NCBI GenBank assembly: GCA_008360955.1
Contig: LUCM01006746.1
Location: 194,380-258,379 of the forward strand
Direction: 5' to 3'
Length of the DNA: 64,000 bases
From: Fasciolopsis buskii
Lineage: Eukaryota > Platyhelminthes > Trematoda > Plagiorchiida > Fasciolidae
The position numbers and the translations under genes were made by a program. The notes under the pieces are model-generated. The model saw only the letters and a list, made by a program, of their open reading frames with translations. It was not told the origin of the DNA and searched no databases. Shown here piece by piece: positions 57,536 through 64,000 of this stretch (position 1 is the first letter of the stretch; every line of letters begins with the position of its first letter).

Positions 57536-60372
57536 GCAAGAGTTGTTGTGGTGTCAAAACAAAATCCTGTTTTGACTGTCTAAGGTTAATCTCGGCAGAC
57601 TATCCGTATTCGATGGTTGGCGGAATAGGTATAAGGGAACAGTGTGACAATCAAGTTAGATCTCGCCAGCTCATGGGCGACAGCTGCAGAGAAAAAATTG
57701 TTAGAATCGGTTTCATCGCATGACTGGTTGTAGATGGACAGATAATCCCAACGCAGTTGTTTCCTACCAAAGCGGCGAATATCAGTCATATGCGCAATGT
57801 GTGTGCATCATTGGTGAACGATTGCTGCAGTTTACTTTTGCAGTAGTTCAGAGGGATGATAAGTGAGACGAAATGGCCCACGGTTAGGAGCAGTAGTGAG
57901 CATAGATTTATACAAATATCCATGAAGACTTTTGATAGATCAATGAATAGCCGATGGCTGGTGCTGCATTTCGGATCAGCCTCTATCAACAGTGGCAGTT
58001 GAACGTGAAACACAAACGATAGGAAAAACATTTATTTTCATAGACATTACTAAATACAGTGAAGGTGAGGTGAAATGAAACAAGAGCAAGTTCTCCTGTT
58101 AAGACATGTGATCAATCAGTACAAATGAATGTCCATACTCTTCTGACCACTTCAAACAACTTGTTGGCAATGCTGTAAAATTCGAAACGGAGAACTAAAA
58201 ATAATGTAGAGGACAGACTGGCCGTTGTAGCTCACGCAAGTTCCATGGAAAAAGCGCGATTAGTATTGGTGCAAGATAAGCAGAGTAGGGCTGGCACTCT
58301 TGGTATTAATACAACTAATGAGAAAATCAGCTGATGTGGCATCAAATATGCACTATTGTGGGACGAACAGGAAATTCTTCGTGCAGAATCTTTCAAGTAG
58401 TTTTCTAAGTCCCTAAGTGTAAGCTGTTCTTGTGAATGTATGGGTTGCAAAATGATCCTGATAGGAATGTAAACTAAGTTTTCCGATAATAAAATTTGTT
58501 GCAGGCTGAAAGACAACGAGGAAGACTCCGCACGAGCGCCATAAATTTGAATCCATTCAACCCAAAAGAAGAAGAATCGTTATGAACTAACGGGAGTCTT
58601 CAGGTAATGAGAATTGTAAACAGATATCCCCAGGCTGATTGATGGAAAATTTCCGGGGCGATGAGGATGAGACAGTATCTTCAGATTCCACTGTGGCGCA
58701 TGTTTCGTCGGAACCTTTTGGTCAAATTAAGTCGATATTCATCATGTATTTCTGGAGCCTCCTCATAAAACTTCAGTGGAGCCAAAATTGGCGTTACCTA
58801 CTTAGACGATAAAATAGGTTTGTTACTGGCTTAGGAATTGGACTTTCACGAATTTCCCAATCGATTCATGAAGTCCATAAGGTAATGCGTAGTTCTTCAA
58901 GTATGAACAGACCTTAAAGCACTGTAAAACCATGTCGAACAAATAAATTCGTTCATATAATAGCCGTGCAAGTGAAATGGGGATGATTTTATGGCTTAAA
59001 TTCAGGTCCTTGTTCGGCATGCCACTCCAGGACGTGTCCGAGGACAAGGTAGATAACTGACGAAGTCCTCTCACCCGATAAGGCAAATGACATATGACCC
59101 AGATGGCAGAAGCGTAAAATTTATTTCATGCATTGTGACACCAAAGTAGTACCGGTGCGACCATACGTACACAATGCCCGAGAAAGCATATCACAGCAGG
59201 CGTGTAAGCCTAAACAGAAAACTGTCGAATGCAACGAAACGAGCCTAAAAGCACTCGGGAAAACATGCAACCGAGCAAACGGAAATTATGAATCGATCAA
59301 TGTCATAACAACGTAAATAAATAACCATTTCCGGTAACAGAAAAATTACAATAAGGAGAATTCACTCTATCATCCGAGGAAGCGTTACCTGTTACCAGAA
59401 CAGGCAATACATATCTTGTAGTGTCAGTCGATTTCCAAGGGGGAACGGTACAGTGCAATACAGAAAGGGGAAGAAAAGTTTCCGCACTGTCAGAGTTCAC
59501 AAGAAAGTTTTGTTGCATATTCCTATCAATGCGAAATGATCGAATAATGCGCCGATTAATGAAACCGGTCACGAGAAGTAAAGTCTTCAAGATACATCCA
59601 ACTGTGCATGTTCTCAATTGACGCATATATAACAGTTTACATTTCAAAAACAACGCATGGACCGTGGATGAACGTTTCCATGATAATCGGATTCCTCCCA
59701 TGGGCTAGTCATACTGATTAAAATTTGGGCGGAACTTTGTACAGAAGTATGAGTCTTAGTATTCACGTTAGACTTCGGCAGAAGTTTCGATTGGACGTTG
59801 GAGGATCTTTTCATTGGACTAATAAGCATTATCAAAACATTAGCATCCGTGGTTGCATTCACGTCCTGATATTGTTTACATTCCATTAGGCGATCTAAAA
59901 TATGGGTATGAGCAAAAGTAAAACCCTAGGCTGCAAATGAGAAGCGTTAACTCTAGCGCAGTCATTTGAGCTTTAGGCTGGCCGCGGAAATCACGGCTGG
60001 ACGCATGAGCCTGCAACTGAGAAACAAACGCCTGATTACCGTTCCCACCGCCGCACAATAGTTAGTGAGAATTCGCTATCACAAACTGAACATGTTGACC
60101 CCTAATTTCTGTTTCGTCATATTTAACAAAAACAGTTATCTCCGCAAATCCCAGGTCATCAATAAGAAAAAACGACAACTTCCCTTCTTAACGTTATCCA
60201 CCGTCATGCGCCCCACTACATACTTACGTAATCTTTGTCGCGCTGGTACTATTGCATGGAGGTTTTCAAATTCTATCTGTTAACTTTCAGTATTCTGACA
60301 TTGACGGGCAGGCTTATTTTACCGTCTTCATCTTCAGATAATTATTTGTCTTAGATGAGTTTGGGACCTTCT
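57536..60372. other. Unassigned AT-rich sequence
   Basis: Frames 58823-59086, 59303-59701 and 59644-59886 (all minus) have non-coding composition (18 to 20% G-start codons). A strong acceptor-like site (CTAACAATTTTTTCTCTGCAG, minus, AG at about 57672) precedes a 31-residue open stretch that ends in TAA. I note it but do not call it. Confidence 0.45.
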
Positions 60373-60586
60373 TCATCGTTGTAAATGCACACAGTCGTTC
60401 AAAAAAGTGAATAGAGATGACGGTGTTGCAGAATAAATGCCAGTGGTGAAACCTACGCGGCGCGGACGGCATGAACACAAATACGAAGTCGCGGGGCGTC
60501 TGAATGGACTGGGAGATCGGCTCTACCACATTGTTCATGAGGTGTTGTAACTGCCTCTCTCGAATCACATGACAAGAATGCGATCA
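60373..60586 (-). CDS. Candidate last two exons of a small gene
   Basis: Exon 60586-60485 follows an acceptor TTTACTAGACCTTAG and is joined by a 32-base GT-AG gap (60484-60453) to exon 60452-60373, which ends in TGA. The joined frame reads IAFLSCDSREAVTTPHEQCG, RADLPVHSDAPRL, then RFTTGIYSATPSSLFTFLND and CVHLQR. About 27% of codons start with G, against 17% for the unspliced frame 60314-60568. An ATG exon about 100 bases upstream (MSKYYYFG) could supply the start in the right phase, but it overlaps a simple-repeat-like stretch. No family was recognised. Confidence 0.3.
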
Positions 60587-61439
60587 CTAAGGTCTAGTAA
60601 ATAAAACGGATCCACAGGAATTGGACATTCGAGATTTTAGCATTTTTGGCACCGTGCATCCATGTCTAATTCTCAGGCGAAGAAACACCACCAAAATAAT
60701 AATATTTGCTCATTGTAACAACAACGGCTTTTACACAAATATCGTACAAAACGGGTCAGTACAAACTGTGAAGCATGAAGAAGGGAACGATCTGAAAAAT
60801 GAATAGGACAAAAACCATTAATCTCTCAGATTTCCGTTAAGAATCTGGTGCTTCAGCCTTTGTAAATGATTCCTCTGCATGACCTCCTTTACATCGCTCA
60901 TTCCTTCGTCATCTTGTTTCACACTGTACTCCATTAGCAGACAATTATGCAAAAACATTTCGCAAGTGGTTTGTCCGATTGATCAAAAGGTCAACTATGT
61001 ACGTTTGCTCACCGCTTTCATTGAGAACCTCGATTCGTGACCCTGTGAACGACTGCGATTAGCTCAGTTCAGCATAATCCATTCGCTTGTCATAATGAGA
61101 ATCGAGGTCATCGTGTGTGAGAATCGACCAAATCGTAAATCACTCACAACGTTCCGATCCAGTTGAGCCTCACTGGATATGTGCATGTCGTTACAACTCC
61201 GAATCTCCCGTAGATTTCGTTATTGAGCCTGAGTGCGATTAGGAGGCTGTTCAGCGTTTGTGAATGTTCCTTTTGAGTGAGAGATTAAGGATTTTTGTTC
61301 TATCACATGTTCGGGCTATTTACTTTAAGTGTTAGCACTAGATTATGTGGCCAATTGAACGATTCATCATATAATATCAACACACAACTAGCAAACAGGA
61401 AGTCAGGAAACCGCTGTACATCTGTTTCGTCCTTTTTAG
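60587..61439. other. Unassigned sequence
   Basis: No firm exon was found. The plus-strand frame 60621-60806 and an ATG near 61100 were examined without support. Confidence 0.4.
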
Positions 61440-61583
61440 GAATCAGCAGTAAGGCTCATTTACATTGTGCGAAATGGGACGCGAACCAGAATCGACCACG
61501 CTACCAGGCGGGCTCTGGAAAGTTTGTTGGACTTCACCACATGTTGCTGTACCTAGGCGTTAAACACAACTGTTCGTCCCCGG
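61440..61583 (+). CDS. Candidate internal exon, unknown gene
   Basis: A strong acceptor (TCTGTTTCGTCCTTTTTAG, AG at 61438-61439) opens a frame reading ISSKAHLHCAKWDANQNRPR, YQAGSGKFVGLHHMLLYLGV and KHNCSSP up to a CCGG/GTAGCA donor. The same frame stays open to 61741. Alternative donors are CTG/GTGATT near 61621, which gives a 33-base intron, and TGG/GTAATA at 61682. About 28% of codons start with G, and GC is higher than in the flanks. With the first donor it ends in phase 1, matching 62379-62501. No family was recognised. Confidence 0.38.
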
Positions 61584-62378
61584 GTAGCATCCCAGTTGGG
61601 GCGTTTGGATATGCACCGCTGGTGATTCCTAACACGAATGAAGAAGTTTTGCAGTGCTATGAATTCCTAATTACGAGTTGGGTAATAATATCTCATAATG
61701 AGTTATTTCATTATCGTTTTCTTCACATTGAACTGCCGTGAAGAACGAAGTGGTTCATGTTGAAAAATGGATAATTCAGTTATGATCGTCGGCTCTGATA
61801 CACCAGAGGGAACAATCAGCTGTTTACAAGCACGTTATCTTTGGTCGATCTTGAATCAAAAGCGTTACGCTGTAACGACGCTAAACGGTGGAGGAATAAA
61901 ACTATTAAGATAACCGATATCCTAATAAGGCGACAATCAGGTTTCAGTGCGACGAATGTGTGGAACAACGCTATAAGGGTAAAAATCCATGAGGAAAGGC
62001 CGAGAAACGATGCGAATAACTAGACGTCCATGATATGCTTGGAAAGCGTGCACAGAACAAACCGACCCTATTCAAGGTGTCGGTTCATTTCACCAGTAAT
62101 TAGCTGTTACTTGACTACAGCGTTGAAGAGTGATTTTCGAGCTCCGACGGCCAACAGGTGACATTATTTTACTTCAATGCAGCCTCTACTCTCGCTGTTA
62201 CTAGGAGCAAATAATGCTAATTTCCCAGCTCAGCCTGTAGATTAAGAGCTTTTTGCTGCCACTGTGCAAGTGTGACCTACTGGTATGGTAAAATTTAGCT
62301 GGTACATTTTACTACATTACTACCGTATCAGCTAAATTGTTGTTGTTCATTGCATATCCCGTCAGACCACTTGATTAG
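61584..62378. other. Possible intron; mildly coding-like frame inside
   Basis: If 61440-61583 and 62379-62501 belong together, this is their intron. The plus-strand frame 61841-62023 (27% G-start codons, Arg/Asn-rich) is not explained. Confidence 0.3.
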
Positions 62379-62501
62379 AATATTATGGATGGGTTGTCTT
62401 TTCGCGATTGCGCATTATGCTGAAACGAATTGACACTTGCAAAGGCTCGCCTTTGCAATTGCGTGTGGCACAAGTGACAAACCGGGAATATTTTCGTCCT
62501 G
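62379..62501 (+). CDS. Candidate internal exon, unknown gene
   Basis: A 123-base stop-free stretch lies between a CTTGATTAG acceptor and a strong GTGAGT donor. It reads YYGWVVFSRLRIMLKRIDTC and KGSPLQLRVAQVTNREYFRP. It starts and ends in phase 1. The next good acceptor (CTTGCAGTTCTACTCCAG, exon from 62873) is also compatible with phase 1 and opens NEPKGFNRPNIHKTHQMFSK up to a GTAAGG donor at 63061, but composition there is weak (16% G-start codons). G-start codons here are about 22%. No family was recognised. Confidence 0.3.
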
Positions 62502-64000
62502 GTGAGTTCAGCTGTAACCAAAGTTCTGCTTCGCGTACAAACTACACCGGAATAAAAGTTTTAAAAGTTCTTGATCAATCAAATTGTTTAAATGCGCAAA
62601 ATACAAATCCAAATTCTATCCCCATGACCATTAGGGCTGGTCTGAAAAAGTCGGAATTTCCGACTCTATTCCATTCCGATGCCCGGTCCTCAGTGGTCCA
62701 TTCCTGGTTTCTACATCTTTGTTTGTTCAATTATGGGTTGCGCTTCACCTTTTTTCAACTATGTTCCGTTGAGGGCCACTTTGTTTGGGACAACAGAAAA
62801 GAGTTTAACTTATTAAGACACACTTCCCTGTGCCTAAAATGGCGAAATTCCTTGCAGTTCTACTCCAGTCAACGAACCCAAAGGCTTTAACCGCCCCAAC
62901 ATTCACAAAACCCATCAAATGTTTTCGAAGCTGTTGGATGCAAACTGGGTTCCATTTTTTCTACTCAGTTTGAATGGAAGCACCCTGAACGTCAACACCA
63001 AAATTTCACAAGTAAACTCTTTAACATGGAAAGTCAGCCCAAGTCCCTTGACTGACCACGTAAGGACAGTACTAAAAACAAATCAGATGCGTCTCGCTTT
63101 TATTTCCATTATTTTGTGCAGAGGTTAAAGGCCTGCAAACGACTGAAACCCTAGAAGTCCACAGGTAAAACGGGGGAAAACTGATCGGGTCTCTCTTGTG
63201 CATATTAACGGCCTTGGGCTGAGCTGCAACCTGATTTGACTACTGGATACCCTTTGTGTAAATAAGCCTGATTCCTTTGAATGAAATATATTAACTTCTG
63301 GAGTTTCACACATTATCAGGTCATGGTCACTACGTAACATCGTTAGTTTTGTTCACAAAGCCGTTACCTTTGTGCGAATGTGCTTTAGTTTTGGTTGCTA
63401 CCTTACATCTGTGAGGTAACAGTGAAATCAGAATCAAAATCCGTATAGGTGCAGTGCCCAGAGATCAGAATTTCGCTAACCGGAATCATTTAAAATACGA
63501 CCTCCTTTTTAACTGAACGTACAGTGCATTTCATATTCAAGTAAATACGCGAACAAGAGGCAAGATAATAAGCACCGTCTGGAGTGGTACTCCGCATTGG
63601 CTAGGCACAATTGGAAATCATTCAGATCGTGAGAGATGATTTGATAATTCGTGCAGTGGCGAAACTTTAGAGCGACTAAAGATTAATTAGAATGAATTGT
63701 CGTCCGTCAGGTTATATCAGTGCAACCACTTGACCTACAGATGGATGAATAAGAAATGGAATGCGTATTTCGATTCGGAAAAGTTAATTTACAGATGGAT
63801 TATGATCATCAAACCTGTAAGAACAGAATGAAATTGAGTGAAGTGAAACAGATTGGGAACATGCCGTATTTAATTGCAGACAAGATCTGAGTGAGAAAAG
63901 CGAAATTAACACCAAAATTAAGAAAATTCTTCTCAAGGATTGCAGTTTGTTCATTTTATAACTCGTAGGATATTGTATAATTGAAACCACACCTATTTAT
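62502..64000. other. Unassigned AT-rich sequence
   Basis: Apart from the weak exon possibility at 62873-63060 described with the preceding entry, nothing was recognised. Confidence 0.45.

Overview
The window looks like repeat-rich nuclear DNA of a flatworm, probably a parasitic trematode or cestode. The reasons are the mix of mobile elements (SR2-like RTE LINEs, several CR1/jockey-like LINEs, a Penelope-like element, a tRNA-headed SINE) and candidate host genes whose reading frames only join across very short introns of about 31 to 44 bases, a known flatworm habit. There are no bacterial operons, ribosome binding sites, rRNA genes or CRISPR arrays. Most long open frames are decayed transposon pieces or antisense shadows, so codon composition (share of codons starting with G or a purine), family motifs and splice signals were used to choose frames.

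Layout. 0-7 kb: little recognisable except one copy of a dispersed repeat (called R1 here) and a LINE-type 3' tail. 7-12 kb: a decayed plus-strand CR1-like LINE whose endonuclease is split by a second LINE 3' fragment, followed by another R1 copy. 13.8-16.1 kb: candidate exons on both strands around a broken MULE-like transposase and a TA-rich stretch. 16.2-17.9 kb: a minus-strand transposase of the metazoan EnSpm/CACTA-like type, interrupted by a third R1 copy. 19.6-22.4 kb: the most complete CR1-like LINE (minus) with endonuclease and reverse transcriptase, dead by mutation. 23.5-32.7 kb: a candidate minus-strand terminal exon, then further minus-strand CR1-like fragments. 33.1-35.4 kb: an RTE LINE with an internal inverted duplication. 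35.5-36.5 kb: a Penelope-like fragment. 38.2-38.6 kb: a 26-bp perfect palindrome and SINE copy 1.

40.4-43.9 kb is the best candidate host-gene island, all on the minus strand. It holds a seven-exon, 259-residue gene model that stays in phase from ATG to stop, and a second multi-exon candidate downstream. Neither product was recognised. 49.2 kb: SINE copy 2. 49.6 kb: a possible 61-residue membrane microprotein. 52.7-54.8 kb: a minus-strand RTE LINE endonuclease with a tRNA-like A/B-box segment 5' of it. 57-63 kb: scattered candidate exons in AT-rich sequence.

Gene models here come from reading alone. Single exons with good splice sites are proposals; the transposon assignments rest on family motifs and are firmer.
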